A stretch of DNA of 64,000 bases from Gottfriedia endophytica (GCF_017814275.1 NZ_JAGIYQ010000001.1:343515-407514), one strand, 5' to 3'. Shown: positions 20,128 through 32,138, counted from the first letter of the stretch. Program-made: numbers and translations. The notes: a model not told the origin generated them from the letters alone.

Positions 20128-21471
20128 TTAAATATTCCCTAAATAAGCTTTGGTAGGATTCCATTCTGATTGTGTTTGTTTTTGAGCATATTCTTTCTCT
20201 TCAGGCTCATCAACTAAGTTAAAGATCTCTTTAAAAAGAGTTAGTTCAGCTCCAGAATTATTTGAAATCCCCATTTCTTTTACCTTCATGATTGGATCAC
20301 GTAATAACTGGTTAACAATACTTTTTGTATGCTTTTGAAGTACTTTTAAATCTCGTTCAGAAAGATGCGGTAGTTTTCTTTGAATACTTTCCATTGTCTC
20401 AGCCTGAACTGATAATGCTTTTTCACGTAATGCTGTAATAACAGGAACAACACCTAACATATTCACCCATTGATTGAAGTTTTCGATCTCAGTACCAATC
20501 ATTTGTTTAATTTTCACTGCTTCTTTTTCACGTTCTGCTAAGTTATCCGCAACAATTCCTTGTAAATCGTCGATGTCATACAAAAATACATTTCCTATTT
20601 TATGAATTGAAGGCTCAATATCACGTGGTACTGCGATATCCACTAAGAATAACGGCTTACCTTTTCGACCCTTTTCAATTCGATTAATCATAGAAGACGT
20701 AATGACATACTCTTTTGCACCAGTTGAAGAAATCACGATATCAGCTGCTTTTAGAGATTCTTCAAGATCATTAAAGCCTTTACCTACACCGTTAAATTGA
20801 GTAGCTAGATTTACTGCATTTTCTACAGTTCGATTGATAACAGTAATCTTTTTAATACCGTTTGAATAAAGGTTTTGAAGGGCAAGATTTCCCATCTTAC
20901 CAGCACCCACAATTAGTACATGACAATCATTAAGATCGTTAAAGATTTTTTTCGCCAATTCTACAGCTGCATAGCTAACAGAAACAGCATTTTCACCGAT
21001 TGCTGTTTCAGAATGAACTTTTTTAGCAAATGTAATCGCTTGTTTAAATAATTGATTAAAAATTGTACCAGTACAATTATGCTCTTGAGATAATTGGAAA
21101 CTATCCTTTATTTGACCTAAAATTTGAGTTTCACCAACAACCATTGAATCTAAACTACTTACTACATAAAATAAATGCTGAATTGCTTCTCGTTCTGTTT
21201 TTATTGATAAAAATGGAGAAAGCTCGTCTTCTTGTAAACCAAAATAATTTAGTAAGAAACGTTTTATATAATATTGCCCTGTATGCAATTGATCTACAAC
21301 TGCGTACACTTCAGTTCGATTACAAGTTGAGACAATAATGTTCTCTAAAATACTTTTTTCTTCTTTTAATTGTTGCATTGCATTTGCTAACTCAGATTCT
21401 CCAAATGCTACCCTCTCACGAACTTCTACTGGGGCAGTTTTATAATTAATACCGATTGTAATAATATGCAT
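20128..21471 (-). CDS. hemA: Glutamyl-tRNA reductase
   Basis: 447 residues. It reduces glutamyl-tRNA to glutamate-1-semialdehyde, the committed step of heme synthesis. The catalytic Cys is in [10 protein letters not shown] (about residue 50), the NADPH fold begins near [13 protein letters not shown] (about 190), and the C-terminal dimerisation helix region follows. First gene of the hem operon. RBS AAGGGGGG lies about nine bases before the ATG. PerR controls hemA in B. subtilis; I do not see a clear PerR box in 21472-21678. Confidence 0.97.
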   Translation of the reverse strand: MHIITIGINYKTAPVEVRERVAFGESELANAMQQLKEEKSILENIIVSTCNRTEVYAVVDQLHTGQYYIKRFLLNYFGLQEDELSPFLSIKTEREAIQHLFYVVSSLDSMVVGETQILGQIKDSFQLSQEHNCTGTIFNQLFKQAITFAKKVHSETAIGENAVSVSYAAVELAKKIFNDLNDCHVLIVGAGKMGNLALQNLYSNGIKKITVINRTVENAVNLATQFNGVGKGFNDLEESLKAADIVISSTGAKEYVITSSMINRIEKGRKGKPLFLVDIAVPRDIEPSIHKIGNVFLYDIDDLQGIVADNLAEREKEAVKIKQMIGTEIENFNQWVNMLGVVPVITALREKALSVQAETMESIQRKLPHLSERDLKVLQKHTKSIVNQLLRDPIMKVKEMGISNNSGAELTLFKEIFNLVDEPEEKEYAQKQTQSEWNPTKAYLGNI

Positions 21472-21678
21472 TCTTTTAAGGCCCCCCTTAAATGTGTTAT
21501 CACTCGAAATAAAATTGCCAATTATCTATCTAATTAACTATTTATACTTTATCTTCATATGCTATCATAAATGTAGTAATTTGTTGTAATTTGTAACACC
21601 TTTTTTTATCCTTTTCTATTATACAATACTTTTTGAAGGAAAGTTATTATTTATAATAAATCGTAATGGAGAGTTTAA

Positions 21679-22161
21679 ATGAGGAAAAATCGTTTATTTC
21701 TAGGAATTTTATTAATTGGATTTGGTCTTTTTTATTTTATTTCAAAGTGGCATATTGCTTCGCTACAATCTTTTAACGATTGGACAACACCTCTGTTTAT
21801 TACATCAATAGCTCTTTTAGTTCAAGCATTTAAAGGTAAAGAGTATTATTATATTTTCCCTGGTATCGTTGTATTCGGATTTGGATTTCATTTTTATGCA
21901 TTAAAACATTTTTCTTTTTGGCCACATCATTGGTCAGTTTTAATTTTATTTATTTCGATTGGTATGATTCTTCAAAGTCGTAAAACAAGAGCCGATTTGT
22001 TACCTGGCGTTATTCTTTTCATTATCGGACTATTTTTATTATTTAACGAAAAACTATCCACAATGCTTGGTTCATTACAAACACAAATTTCATCTTTTCA
22101 GCAGTATTGGCCAATTATCATCGCAGTAATCGGATGTTATTTTCTTTTTTCAAAAAAATAA
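21679..22161 (+). CDS. Small four-helix membrane protein, LiaF/DUF5668-like
   Basis: 160 residues with about six hydrophobic stretches and charged turns, beginning MRKNRLFLGILLIGFGLFYF. The pattern resembles LiaI/LiaF-type transmembrane regions (DUF5668). It sits between ysxC and hemA, where B. subtilis has ysxD, and may be its positional counterpart. The RBS AATGGAGAG precedes the ATG. It is transcribed opposite to its neighbours and ends in a strong terminator. Function unknown. Confidence 0.7.
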   Translation: MRKNRLFLGILLIGFGLFYFISKWHIASLQSFNDWTTPLFITSIALLVQAFKGKEYYYIFPGIVVFGFGFHFYALKHFSFWPHHWSVLILFISIGMILQSRKTRADLLPGVILFIIGLFLLFNEKLSTMLGSLQTQISSFQQYWPIIIAVIGCYFLFSKK

Positions 22162-22188
22162 GTCGCAATCCAACCTGGATTGCGACTT
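22160..22188 (+). terminator. Terminator of the small membrane protein gene
   Basis: AAGTCGCAATCCA / TGGATTGCGACTT, a perfect 13-bp stem with a three-base loop followed by TTATTTTTT. Confidence 0.85.
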
Positions 22189-22255
22189 TATTTTTTGATA
22201 TTAACTTTTGTTTTATGCATGCCTTTCGAAGCTAAGCAATCATGCTCCACTTTTG

Positions 22256-22840
22256 TTACTTACATGCTTTTTCAATCGCTGACCATGCTTTTTCTTTTCC
22301 CATGCCTGTCTCAGAAGAGAATAAGATTAGTTCATCGCCTTCTTCAATTTGAAGGGTTTCTCTTACAACCTTTGCATGTTTATCCCATTTCCCTTTAGGA
22401 ATTTTGTCAGCTTTCGTAGCAACGATAATGACTGGGAGTTCATAATGTTTTAAGAAATCGTACATCATGACATCGTCTTTTGAAGGAGCATGGCGTAGAT
22501 CAACTAATAACACAACAGAACGTAATTGTTCTCTTGTTGTTATATATGTTTCGATCATTTTCCCCCATGCTTCTCTTTCTTTTTTTGACACTTTAGCATA
22601 GCCATATCCTGGAACGTCAACATAAAATAATTGCTCGTTAATTAAGAAAAAGTTTAATGTTTGCGTTTTTCCAGGCTTTGAAGAGGTCCTTGCTAACGCT
22701 TTACGATTTAACATTTTATTAATAAATGATGATTTTCCAACATTTGATCGTCCAGCTAAAGCTATTTCAGGTATATTTGTTTCTGGATATTGCGCAGGCC
22801 TTACAGCACTGATCACGATATCTGCACTTGTTACTTTCAT
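22256..22840 (-). CDS. ysxC: Ribosome biogenesis GTPase YsxC (EngB)
   Basis: 194 residues. The G1 motif [12 protein letters not shown] is at about residue 30, G3 is [10 protein letters not shown] (about 75) and G4 is ATKADKIPK (about 144). YsxC/EngB is an essential GTPase in late assembly of the 50S subunit. Its start overlaps the stop of lonA by four bases (ATGA), the same coupling as in B. subtilis. Confidence 0.96.
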   Translation of the reverse strand: MKVTSADIVISAVRPAQYPETNIPEIALAGRSNVGKSSFINKMLNRKALARTSSKPGKTQTLNFFLINEQLFYVDVPGYGYAKVSKKEREAWGKMIETYITTREQLRSVVLLVDLRHAPSKDDVMMYDFLKHYELPVIIVATKADKIPKGKWDKHAKVVRETLQIEEGDELILFSSETGMGKEKAWSAIEKACK

Positions 22841-25161
22841 TGCTTCACTCCTACTATTGCATACCGTAATACATCATCTAAATGAGATACAGGTATAATC
22901 GTTAATGCTGATTTTACTGTATCAGGAACATTTTCTAAATCTTTTTCATTTTCTTTTGGAATAATGATTGTTGTTAGTCCTGCTCGATGTGCACTAAGTA
23001 ATTTTTCTTTTAATCCACCAATCGGTAAAACGCGACCCCTAAGTGTAATCTCACCAGTCATTCCAACTTCTTTACGGATTGGTTTATTTGTTAATGCCGA
23101 AATTAATGCTGTTGCCATTGTGATCCCTGCAGAAGGGCCATCTTTTGGAACTGCCCCTTCTGGTACATGAATATGTATATCATATTTTTCATGGAAGTCT
23201 GGCTCGATTCCTAATTCATTTACTTTTGAACGGATATAACTAAATGCTGCTTGAGCCGATTCCTTCATTACATCACCAAGCTTACCAGTTAACGATAGTT
23301 TACCCTTTCCTGGATAAAGCGATACTTCGATTGAAAGCGTGTCTCCACCGAATGCAGTATAGGCTAAACCTGTCGCAACACCTACTTGATCCTCTGTTTC
23401 CATCTGCCCGTAAGAGAAAGTTTTCTTGCCAAGGAATTCTTCAATGTTTTTATCAGTAAAGATCAATTTCTGTTTTTCCCCAGACACAATAATCTTTGCA
23501 GCTTTTCTACATAATTTAGCCAGAACTCTATCTAAATTACGTACCCCTGCTTCACGAGTATAGTGACGAACAATTGAAACTAATGCATTATCTCTTATTT
23601 GAACAGACGATTTATTTAATCCATGCTTTGATAATTGCTTTGGAAATAAGTGTTTTTTCCCTATACTAACTTTTTCTAGTTCTGTATAGCCAGAAAGAGA
23701 GATAATTTCCATTCTGTCACGCAAAGGACCTGGAATCGTTGATAAATCATTTGCAGTAGCAATAAATAACACGTTTGATAAATCAAATGTCTCTTCAATA
23801 TAATGGTCACTAAATGTATGATTTTGTTCCGGGTCTAAAACTTCTAACATTGCAGAAGCAGGGTCACCTCTAAAATCATTAGACATTTTATCAATTTCAT
23901 CTAATAAAAAGACCGGATTATTCGTTTCCGCTTTCTTTAAGCCTTGAATGATTCTTCCTGGCATTGCACCAATATATGTTCTACGATGTCCGCGAATCTC
24001 TGATTCGTCACGCACTCCACCTAATGAAATTCGAACAAATTTTCTTGATAATGAGTTCGCAATTGACTTAGCTAAAGACGTTTTCCCAACCCCTGGAGGT
24101 CCAGCTAAACATAATATTGGACCACGAAGAGAGTTTGTTAACTGTTGAACTGCTAAATATTCCAATATCCGCTCTTTTACTTCATGAAGACCTTCATGCT
24201 CACTGTTCAGAATTTTTTCAGAACGTTGTAAATTTAGAGTGTCTTCAGTTGATTTAGACCAAGGTAAAGAAACCATCCATTCTAAATAATTGCGAATGAC
24301 ACCTGCTTCTGCTGCAGATGGTGGAAGTTTTTCATAACGAGCTAGTTCCTTTAATACCACTTCTTTTGTAGTTTCTGACATACCAGCTTCTTCAATTCTA
24401 GTTAATAGTTTATCTACTTCCTCAGTTTTCCCATCACGGTCACCTAACTCGCGTTGAATAACCTTTAATTGCTCACGTAAGAAATATTCTTTTTGAGTTT
24501 TATCAATATTTTTCTTTACTTGTTGAGCAATTTTTTCTTCAAGTTTTAAGAGTTCCTTCTCATCTTGAAGTAAATTCAAAATCATTTGTATTCTTTCAGT
24601 TATATCTAAAGTTGATAGTATTTTTTGTTTCTCCTGCTCATCTAATGGAATAGCATCTGTTATTGCATCTGCTAATTTACCAGGATGATCCTGTTTAACA
24701 ATACCAGCAATTGTATCAGGAAGAATACGTTTTGACAGCTTACTATACTGTTTAAAGTGCTGAAGAAGAGTGCGCATAAGAGCTCTATGTTCTAACGTTA
24801 TTTCCCAGTCTTCCTTATACTCTTTTATAAGTGCTTCTGCATAACTATCTTGATCAAATACATCTACTAATTTACCTCTATGTAAACCTTCTACAGTTAT
24901 TCGGTATGTACCATTTGATAAAGACATTTTTTGTGTGATTTTCGCAACTGTACCAAATTCATACAGTTCATCTTTTGCAGGATTTTCTGTATCAGAATCC
25001 AATTGAGAAATCAAAAATATGTATTGATTATTTTGAGCTGCCTCTTTAATCGCTTGAATTGATTTCGGTCTTCCTACATCAAGGTGTCCAACGGTTGACG
25101 GAAAAACACTAATTCCTCTTAACGGTAGGAGGGGCACTACTTTTTCACTTGTAACTTTCAT
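22837..25161 (-). CDS. lonA: ATP-dependent protease LonA
   Basis: 774 residues, full length. N-terminal substrate-binding domain (about 1-200), coiled-coil, AAA+ module with Walker [10 protein letters not shown] (about 357) and Walker [11 protein letters not shown], and a protease domain whose catalytic Ser is in [11 protein letters not shown] (about 675), with its Lys about 40 residues later. It degrades damaged and regulatory proteins in the cytosol. RBS AGGTGT lies before the ATG. No CtsR-type operator was recognised upstream. Confidence 0.97.
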   Translation of the reverse strand: MKVTSEKVVPLLPLRGISVFPSTVGHLDVGRPKSIQAIKEAAQNNQYIFLISQLDSDTENPAKDELYEFGTVAKITQKMSLSNGTYRITVEGLHRGKLVDVFDQDSYAEALIKEYKEDWEITLEHRALMRTLLQHFKQYSKLSKRILPDTIAGIVKQDHPGKLADAITDAIPLDEQEKQKILSTLDITERIQMILNLLQDEKELLKLEEKIAQQVKKNIDKTQKEYFLREQLKVIQRELGDRDGKTEEVDKLLTRIEEAGMSETTKEVVLKELARYEKLPPSAAEAGVIRNYLEWMVSLPWSKSTEDTLNLQRSEKILNSEHEGLHEVKERILEYLAVQQLTNSLRGPILCLAGPPGVGKTSLAKSIANSLSRKFVRISLGGVRDESEIRGHRRTYIGAMPGRIIQGLKKAETNNPVFLLDEIDKMSNDFRGDPASAMLEVLDPEQNHTFSDHYIEETFDLSNVLFIATANDLSTIPGPLRDRMEIISLSGYTELEKVSIGKKHLFPKQLSKHGLNKSSVQIRDNALVSIVRHYTREAGVRNLDRVLAKLCRKAAKIIVSGEKQKLIFTDKNIEEFLGKKTFSYGQMETEDQVGVATGLAYTAFGGDTLSIEVSLYPGKGKLSLTGKLGDVMKESAQAAFSYIRSKVNELGIEPDFHEKYDIHIHVPEGAVPKDGPSAGITMATALISALTNKPIRKEVGMTGEITLRGRVLPIGGLKEKLLSAHRAGLTTIIIPKENEKDLENVPDTVKSALTIIPVSHLDDVLRYAIVGVKQ

Positions 25162-25292
25162 AATTGTTACACCTCCAATAGTTCTATCTAGTTATTTTAC
25201 ATTACCATATATAACTAATACAATCATAGAAAAAAGCATTTTTCAAAAAATAATTGCTTTCCATGTGAAATAATGGCTTTTTTTGTATACAA

Positions 25293-25482
25293 TGTTGCTA
25301 TTTTAGAATGTGATAGTTGATTGGAACGTAGGGATGCTCGCTTTCCTAGGGGCGTGAGCTGAGCCTCCTCGTCGCATACGCTCCTGTGGGGTCTCAGCCT
25401 TCCCGCATCTCCCACAGAAGCCCTTCACCCTTCCGTTCCAAACAACTTCTGTATTTAAAGTTACAAAACCTTATAGCAACAA
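25293..25482. repeat. Long palindromic intergenic repeat, copy 3
   Basis: Ends TGTTGC (25293) and GCAACAA (25476-25482). Inner arms TTGGAACG / CGTTCCAA differ from copy 1 on both sides. The GTGAGCTGAGCCTCCTCG centre and its partner GGGGTCTCAGCC are kept. Confidence 0.8.
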
Positions 25483-25535
25483 CCCTTAAAAAAGAAGCTT
25501 TAGAAAAGAGCCAAAATAATTAAAACACATAAATA

Positions 25536-25616
25536 AAAAAAATGCCTGACCTCCCTAATATAAACAGAGAATAACGAAATTAATCGTTAGTTATTAGAGT
25601 AAGTTCAGACATTTTT
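25536..25616 (-). terminator. Terminator of lonB
   Basis: A long imperfect hairpin closed by AATGTCTGA / TCAGGCATT on the minus strand, with an inner TAACTAACGA stem, followed by TTTTTTTTATTT. Confidence 0.6.
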
Positions 25617-25628
25617 CAATTAATCACT

Positions 25629-27320
25629 TTACATCGATTGACTTTGATCTTCTGAAAATAATGAGAGTTGCTCTACATCTGGAGTTTCTTCCCTTTCTAT
25701 TTTCCAATTATCTTTAAATACCTCATGTAAAACAGTCTCAATTCGATCCATAGGAAGAATTTCCACACCTTCTACATGCAATATCGGTTGATCATTATCT
25801 TTCGGAATAATAATTTTCGTCGCCCCTGCTTTAATAGCAGCTTTTACCTTTTCAGGTACACCTCCAACCGGTTTCACATCACCTTGAATGCTGATTTCAC
25901 CTGTTAAAGCAATTGTATGTAAGATTGGGATGTTATTAATAGCAGAGAATATTCCTACAACCATCGCGATTCCTGCAGATGGTCCATCAATCAATGCACC
26001 ACTTGGAAAATTAACATGTATTGTATAATCATCAATCAGCACTCCAAGTTTTCGTAAAACAGTTGTAACATTTTCAAGTGAACCTTTTGCCATACTCTTT
26101 CTTCGAATCGATTTGCCCCGATTTCCTAAACTTTCTTCTTCAACAATTCCCGTAATCGTAATAGATCCTTTCCCCTTTTCTTTCGCTTCCATCGCACTTA
26201 CTTCGATAGGTAGTAAGGCACCTATATTTGCTCCATAAACAGCAAGTCCATTTACAAGGCCCACTTTCGGTGCAGCAGGTATTTTGTTTGCCATTCTAGG
26301 AGCAAGTCGACTTACAGATACAACCCATTGCATATCTTGTTCTTCTATTTCATTTCTTCCCTCTGTTAAAACCATCCCACCAGCAAGTTGGACTAAATTA
26401 ATTGATTCTCTTCCATTTTTTGCATACTGACCTACAATTTCCAATGCATTTTTTGAAAGGGTAAGTTGAATTTTATCCGCTGAACGATTTGCAACTTTTT
26501 CAATTTCATCTTGATCTAATTCACGAAAGAATATTTCTAAACATCTCGAACGGATTGCAGGTGGCATTTCTTCTGGTGAACGAGTAGTTGCTCCAACTAA
26601 ACGGAAATCAGCTGGCAGTCCATGCTTGAAAATTTCATGTATATGTGCTGGAATCATTGGATTTTCTTCTTGATAATATGCACTCTCAAATTTCACTTTC
26701 CGATCTTCAAGTACCTTTAACATTTTGTTCATTTGAACTGGATGTAACTCACCGATTTCATCAATAAAAAGTATCCCACCATGAGCATCCGTTACAGCAC
26801 CTTTTTTAGGCTGCGGAACTCCCGCTTGTCCCATTGCTCCTGCTCCTTGGTATATCGGATCATGTACTGAACCAATTAAAGGATCAGCAATACCTCTCTC
26901 ATCAAACCGAGCTGTAGTTGCATCCAATTCGATAAAGACTGCCTCTTTTTTAAATGGTGATTGAGGATTTTTTTTAGCTTCCTCAAGGACAAGTCTTGCT
27001 GCTGCCGTTTTTCCTATACCAGGAGGGCCATAAATAATAACATGTTGTGGATTACCACTACAAAGAGCAGCTTTTAGTGCTTTGATTCCCTCTTCTTGTC
27101 CGATAATATCATCAAATTTAGTTGGTCTTACTCTTTCTGATAACGGAACTGTTAAAGAAATATTCCTCATTTTACGTAATTGGTCCATTTCCTTTTTTGA
27201 CTCTCTATCTATGGATATTTTTGTTGTCCGTTGCCCTTTTAATAAATGAATAAAGTACACAGCGACAACTGTACCTAAAGCTAACTGTGCTAATAAAATA
27301 ACTGTCATCCAATTCATCAT
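25629..27320 (-). CDS. lonB: ATP-dependent protease LonB (membrane-anchored, forespore type)
   Basis: 563 residues, slightly longer than B. subtilis LonB. An N-terminal membrane helix (WMTVILLAQLALGTVVAVYF) is followed by an AAA+ module with GPPGIGKTA (about 100) and a Lon-type protease domain with PSGALIDGPSAGIAM (Ser about 450). It lacks the LonA N-domain. In B. subtilis LonB is forespore-enriched. The ATG at 27320 is preferred (GGAG five bases upstream); a GTG six bases earlier is possible. It stands between lonA and clpX as in B. subtilis. Confidence 0.95.
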   Translation of the reverse strand: MMNWMTVILLAQLALGTVVAVYFIHLLKGQRTTKISIDRESKKEMDQLRKMRNISLTVPLSERVRPTKFDDIIGQEEGIKALKAALCSGNPQHVIIYGPPGIGKTAAARLVLEEAKKNPQSPFKKEAVFIELDATTARFDERGIADPLIGSVHDPIYQGAGAMGQAGVPQPKKGAVTDAHGGILFIDEIGELHPVQMNKMLKVLEDRKVKFESAYYQEENPMIPAHIHEIFKHGLPADFRLVGATTRSPEEMPPAIRSRCLEIFFRELDQDEIEKVANRSADKIQLTLSKNALEIVGQYAKNGRESINLVQLAGGMVLTEGRNEIEEQDMQWVVSVSRLAPRMANKIPAAPKVGLVNGLAVYGANIGALLPIEVSAMEAKEKGKGSITITGIVEEESLGNRGKSIRRKSMAKGSLENVTTVLRKLGVLIDDYTIHVNFPSGALIDGPSAGIAMVVGIFSAINNIPILHTIALTGEISIQGDVKPVGGVPEKVKAAIKAGATKIIIPKDNDQPILHVEGVEILPMDRIETVLHEVFKDNWKIEREETPDVEQLSLFSEDQSQSM

Positions 27321-27460
27321 TACCACTCCAATATTGAAGAAATTACTCTCAGTATCTCCTTTGCAAAAGAGGAATAAACAATATTTGGTAATTAACTTTT
27401 TCTTTCAACTTTATTTTTTAGATGTTATGAAGTAATAACTTAAGGCTGCATTCTTAAACT

Positions 27461-27646
27461 TTGTTGCAATTTAAGAATGCGAAGATTTCCCCTCCAGGAT
27501 GCTCGCTTTCCTTGGGGCGTGAGCTGAGCCTCCTCGTCGCATACGCTCCTGTGGGGTCTCAGCCTTCCCGCATCTCCCATAGGAGTCGAGCACCCTTCCG
27601 TTCCAATCACTTCCCTTTTTTAAATTACAAACCCTAAAGGCAACAA
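27461..27646. repeat. Long palindromic intergenic repeat, copy 4
   Basis: Ends TTGTTGC (27461-27467) and GCAACAA (27640-27646) form perfect 7-bp terminal inverted repeats. The centre is close to copy 3. The inner arms pair poorly here, so this copy looks partly decayed. Confidence 0.75.
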
Positions 27647-27694
27647 TCTTAAAAAGAGCATTTTTAAAATAAAACCCCTTTAGAAAAGACAAAA

Positions 27695-27722
27695 AAACCA
27701 AATGCAACGAGGCATTTGGTTT
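27695..27722 (-). terminator. Terminator of clpX
   Basis: AAACCAAATGC / GCATTTGGTTT, a perfect 11-bp stem with a six-base loop and a T run on the minus strand. Confidence 0.85.
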
Positions 27723-27730
27723 CTTATATG

Positions 27731-29008
27731 TTATGCTAATTTATTTTTCTTTTCTGGTTTTTTTAGTTCAAGAAAAGAACCATCATTTAATACTAATTTA
27801 GGTGCTGCACCATTTTTTACAGTTTCAGCTAAAATGATACATTTTTTAATGTCTTCACGTGAAGGTAGTTCGAACATAACATCTAGCATGATTCCTTCAA
27901 TAATTGAACGAAGACCACGTGCACCTGTTTTACGCTCAATTGCTTTTTTAGCAATTTCAGTTAATGCGCCCTCTTCAAATTCTAACTCAACGTCATCAAG
28001 CTCTAACATCTTTTGATATTGTTTAATTAGAGCATTTTTTGGCTTCGTTAAAATTTCAACTAATGATTCTTCATCTAGTTGTTCTAAGTTTGCTAACACT
28101 GGTAAACGTCCAATGAACTCAGGGATTAACCCAAATTTCAATAGATCTTCAGGTAAAACATGATTTAAAATTTCCTTCGAAGTTAAATCACTTTTCTCTG
28201 ACTCTCCACCAAATCCGATTACTTTTTTACCTAGGCGACGTTTAATGATTTGTTCAATACCATCAAACGCACCACCACAAATAAATAGGATATTAGTAGT
28301 ATCAATTTGAATAAATTCTTGATGTGGATGCTTTCTTCCACCTTGTGGAGGAACGCTTGCAACTGTTCCTTCAAGAATTTTTAGAAGGGCTTGTTGAACA
28401 CCTTCACCTGAAACATCACGTGTAATTGAAGGATTTTCAGATTTACGTGCAACTTTATCGATTTCATCAATATAGATAATACCTTTTTCAGCACGTTCTA
28501 CATCATAATCAGCAGCTTGAATTAATTTTAAAAGAATATTTTCTACGTCTTCTCCAACATATCCAGCTTCTGTTAATGAAGTAGCATCGGCAATTGCAAA
28601 AGGAACATTCAGTATACGTGCTAATGTTTGAGCAAGTAACGTTTTTCCGCTACCAGTTGGCCCAATCATCGCGATATTACTTTTCGAAAGTTCAACATCA
28701 TCAATTTTACTATTTGAATTTACGCGTTTGTAATGGTTGTAAACTGCTACTGATAAATTTTTCTTCGCATTATTTTGACCAATTACATACTCATCAAGAA
28801 TTTCACAAATTTCTTTTGGCTTAGGAACGTCTTTAAACTCAACTTCCTCTTCTTTTGCAAGTTCTTCTTGAACTATTTCAGTACATAGCTCAATACATTC
28901 GTCACAAATGTATACCCCAGGTCCAGCAACAAGTTTGCGAACTTGAGACTGTGACTTGCCACAGAACGAACATTTTAGCTGCCCTTTTTCTTCATTAAAT
29001 TTGAACAT
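27731..29008 (-). CDS. clpX: ATP-dependent Clp protease ATP-binding subunit ClpX
   Basis: 425 residues. An N-terminal C4 zinc-binding domain (CSFCGKSQ ... CDEC, about residues 15-37) is followed by an AAA+ domain with Walker A GPTGSGKT (about 118), Walker [12 protein letters not shown], the pore loop GYVGED and an RLGKK-type sensor region. ClpX unfolds substrates for ClpP. RBS AAGGGAG lies before the ATG. It sits downstream of tig with a 579-bp gap. Confidence 0.97.
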   Translation of the reverse strand: MFKFNEEKGQLKCSFCGKSQSQVRKLVAGPGVYICDECIELCTEIVQEELAKEEEVEFKDVPKPKEICEILDEYVIGQNNAKKNLSVAVYNHYKRVNSNSKIDDVELSKSNIAMIGPTGSGKTLLAQTLARILNVPFAIADATSLTEAGYVGEDVENILLKLIQAADYDVERAEKGIIYIDEIDKVARKSENPSITRDVSGEGVQQALLKILEGTVASVPPQGGRKHPHQEFIQIDTTNILFICGGAFDGIEQIIKRRLGKKVIGFGGESEKSDLTSKEILNHVLPEDLLKFGLIPEFIGRLPVLANLEQLDEESLVEILTKPKNALIKQYQKMLELDDVELEFEEGALTEIAKKAIERKTGARGLRSIIEGIMLDVMFELPSREDIKKCIILAETVKNGAAPKLVLNDGSFLELKKPEKKNKLA

Positions 29009-29085
29009 ATGTTCACTCCCTTTTTAAAATTACACAGTTTCAAATAAACGGTAAGCAATATGTATGTATGACGATTCGTGCAACA

Positions 29086-29144
29086 CAAGTTTTCCTTTTG
29101 GAAACTTGATATTTACACATTCCATGGACACTTGGAAAAGTGTC
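29086..29144. other. Two short hairpins in the clpX leader region
   Basis: CAAGTTTTCC-TTTT-GGAAACTTG (29086-29108, one bulged base) and GACACTT-GGAA-AAGTGTC (29127-29144) lie 80-135 bases upstream of the clpX start. Neither has a T tail, so they are not typical terminators. They could be operator or mRNA elements. The remainder of 29145-29537 is very AT-rich with nothing recognised. Confidence 0.4.
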
Positions 29145-29537
29145 AAATGGTAATGAAACTAACTTAATTATGTAACTTGTAGCTATATAATAGCATACAT
29201 CTTAAACAAATCAACGATAAAGACTCGTTAAATTGTTTAAATTTTTAGAATATATATATTCTAACTTTATTTAGATAATCCTTTATTTAAAAGATTATTT
29301 TTTATTATATGATTTTAATTTTATAAAAAAACCATATATAGAATATTATCATATGTATTCTTAAGTACAAAATAGAATGATACTGGTATTTGTTAACAAC
29401 ATGATTTGAAAGTAATTCGATAAAAACTACTAGAAATAGTATGTACTGGAAATCTAATTTTCACTTTGTTAAATAAACCCATTGAACTATATCGTGACCT
29501 TTGTACTATTTATTTCAAACTGTCTTTAATCGTAAAA

Positions 29538-29562
29538 CAAGGCACGAAATATTCGTGCCTTG
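29538..29562 (-). terminator. Terminator of tig
   Basis: CAAGGCACGAA / TTCGTGCCTTG with a three-base loop, followed by TTTTACG on the minus strand. Confidence 0.8.
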
Positions 29563-29587
29563 CCCTTTTATCATTGAAATTTATTAA

Positions 29588-30871
29588 TTAAGCAGCTTTT
29601 CTGCTTGCAACTAATAATTCTACAGCTTTGCGAATTTTGATATCAGCAGAAACAGCATCCATACCGCCAAGCATTAATTTTAATTGGTCAGCTGGGATAT
29701 TGTACATTTCTGATAAACGATTTAGTTCTTCTGTCATTTCTTCTTCAGTTGCTTCAATTTTTTCTGCAGCGATGATTGCATCGATTACTAAATCAGTTTT
29801 CACACGGATTTCAGCATCTTTACGCATTTGAGTACGAAGATCTTCTTCTTTTGTACCAGTGAATTGGTAGTAAAGATCTAAGTTTAATCCTTGCTGAGCA
29901 ATACGTTGTTCGAAATCTTTGATCATGTTATCAACTTGATTATCAAACATTACTTCAGGAATTTCAACTTCTGCATTTTCAGTAGCTTTTTCAACTAATG
30001 CATCACGTAGGCCGTTTTCAGCTTGTGCTTTTTTAGAAGTTTCTAAATCAGTTTTTAATTTAGCTTTTAAGTCAGCAAGAGTTTCAACTTCATCGTTAAC
30101 GTCTTTAGCAAACTCATCGTCTAATGTAGGAAGTACTTTTCCTTTAATTTCATGTACAGTTACTTTGAATGTAGCTGCTTTACCAGCTAAATCAGCACTG
30201 TGATATTCTTCTGGGAATGTAACATTAACGTCTGTTTCAACACCAGTTTTCGCACCAACTAATTCATCTTCAAAACCTGGGATGAATGAACCAGAACCGA
30301 TTTCTAATGGATAGTTGTCACCTTTTCCACCTTCAAAAGCTACACCATCAACAAATCCTTCGAAGTCAATAACAACTGTATCGCCTTTTTCAACTACGCC
30401 ATCTTCTTTAACAACTAGTTCAGCTTGTTGTTCTTGAAGTCTTGTTAATTCAGCTTGTACATCTTCTTCAGTTACAGCTGCATCCATTTCTTCAACTTCT
30501 AAGCCTTTGTACTCACCTAATTTTACTTCAGGTTTTACAGTAACTTTAGCAGTGAAAATTAATGTTTTACCTTTTTCCATTTGTTCAACAGAAACTTCTG
30601 GACGATCTACTGGTTCAATACCAGCTTCTTCAACTGCTTTACCGTATGCTACAGGTAAGATGATATCTAAAGCATCATTGTAAAGAGATTCAATACCAAA
30701 TTTTTGTTCGAAAATTGGACGTGGTAATTTACCTTTACGGAATCCTGGTACGTTAATTGTTTTTACAACTTTTTGAAATGCTTCGTCTAAGCCTTTAGTT
30801 ACTTCTGAAGCTTCAACTTCAACAGTTAATACTCCAACGTTAGCTTCAACTTTTTCCCATTTAGCTGTCAT
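29588..30871 (-). CDS. tig: Trigger factor, ribosome-bound chaperone and prolyl isomerase
   Basis: 427 residues, full length. The N-terminal ribosome-binding domain contains [19 protein letters not shown] (the GFRxGKxP signature at about 45). An FKBP-type isomerase domain is at about 155-245, and the rest is the helical chaperone domain. RBS GGAGGG lies before the ATG. It is upstream of clpX, as in many bacteria. Confidence 0.97.
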   Translation of the reverse strand: MTAKWEKVEANVGVLTVEVEASEVTKGLDEAFQKVVKTINVPGFRKGKLPRPIFEQKFGIESLYNDALDIILPVAYGKAVEEAGIEPVDRPEVSVEQMEKGKTLIFTAKVTVKPEVKLGEYKGLEVEEMDAAVTEEDVQAELTRLQEQQAELVVKEDGVVEKGDTVVIDFEGFVDGVAFEGGKGDNYPLEIGSGSFIPGFEDELVGAKTGVETDVNVTFPEEYHSADLAGKAATFKVTVHEIKGKVLPTLDDEFAKDVNDEVETLADLKAKLKTDLETSKKAQAENGLRDALVEKATENAEVEIPEVMFDNQVDNMIKDFEQRIAQQGLNLDLYYQFTGTKEEDLRTQMRKDAEIRVKTDLVIDAIIAAEKIEATEEEMTEELNRLSEMYNIPADQLKLMLGGMDAVSADIKIRKAVELLVASRKAA

Positions 30872-31065
30872 TTTTATTTCCCTCCAAATAATATGTCTAA
30901 ATCACTTATGTGCTTCATCATTTTTTATACAATGGACAATCTATACATTGAGATTGTTTATTTGCTGTATTGTATAAAGTAAGTAAATTGATATTACAAC
31001 CTCTCTATTATAACACAATCCTATTCTGTTTCAATATTTCCCAATGTATAATTAGTTGAAAATTG

Positions 31066-32055
31066 TCAAGTAAGTGTATATGCATCAAATAATCCTTGTT
31101 TTTCAAAGTCTCTTACTTGTGAAACAAGTGGTTCAATCTCATTGAAATTAACTGAAAATTGATTCTCTACTTCATTCACATCTATAAATCTATCAAAATT
31201 TTCATGAACGATTACATACATTGTTGCTGCCCATTCATTTACTTTATGCGGACTAGGAAGAAGTGGAAAATAGATCGTTATAAAATGTTGCCAAAACATT
31301 AATACAATTTCAAGTAATGAGGGATCCTCATTTTCCAAAACACTAGTTAGCTTTTTGACAACACTATTGACAAATTCATCATGCTCTTTTAATTCTTCTA
31401 TAGGGTTCCAGGTTATTTCCATGCCAAGCTTTTTCACAATAAATTGTGTATTCAGTTGCTGTTCTTGAAGAACAAAACAAACTAAACTCTTTATAATCGG
31501 ATTTGCTTTTTCATCTAAATAAAACTTCTTTAATATAGGAATATAGTTCGCACTTTCAATTTTACGAAGCTCACTTAAAGCCATTAACTGATCGCTATAA
31601 GAAGATGATGAATCAAATAAACTCATAATAACCTTTTCATCACTTTGGTCTTGCTCATTTTTTGCTACTTTTGATGAAAGAGAAAGCATGGATTCATATT
31701 GTTCCATTTGAGATTTACTAATTCTATTTTCCTTCATTAAGTCTTTTATGGTAGATTGCACTGCATTAAAATCATACAATTGAACTAACAAACTAATGTA
31801 GATATCAATGGCTTCATCACTTTCAAAAGCTCCAAACACTAGCTCTTCACATCTTTGTTTCGCCTCTTTTAGCCGAGCTTGCTCCATAAGACAAGCAACT
31901 GCAGCTAGCTCAGTTTGTGAAGTATGTTGATTCAATTCCTTTAACTGATCACAATACAGTAACGCCTGCTTAAAATTTTTTTCTTCTAATGCTTTTTTTC
32001 CAAGCATAATGATCCGATCTTTTAAATTAGGGAAAAACACTAAATTATCATCCAT
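31066..32055 (-). CDS. ysoA: YsoA-like TPR-repeat protein
   Basis: 329 residues, mostly helical, with tetratricopeptide-like pairs of helices in the first half (KALEEKNFKQALLYCDQLKE and CEELVFGAFESDEAIDIYIS). B. subtilis ysoA is a protein of this size directly upstream of tig. The function is unknown; a scaffold role is typical of TPR proteins but is inference here. Confidence 0.8.
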   Translation of the reverse strand: MDDNLVFFPNLKDRIIMLGKKALEEKNFKQALLYCDQLKELNQHTSQTELAAVACLMEQARLKEAKQRCEELVFGAFESDEAIDIYISLLVQLYDFNAVQSTIKDLMKENRISKSQMEQYESMLSLSSKVAKNEQDQSDEKVIMSLFDSSSSYSDQLMALSELRKIESANYIPILKKFYLDEKANPIIKSLVCFVLQEQQLNTQFIVKKLGMEITWNPIEELKEHDEFVNSVVKKLTSVLENEDPSLLEIVLMFWQHFITIYFPLLPSPHKVNEWAATMYVIVHENFDRFIDVNEVENQFSVNFNEIEPLVSQVRDFEKQGLFDAYTLT

Positions 32056-32138
32056 TTTTTCACCGCTCTCTTCATTAAAGCATTCGAACTAATAATTAGT
32101 AAAAAGTATATCATAAAACAGGGCTGTATTTGTTTACA

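Noticed and set aside
21472-21678. PerR box before hemA
   Set aside because: TTACAAATTACAA-like sequence is present, but the inverted symmetry of a PerR site is too poor to call.
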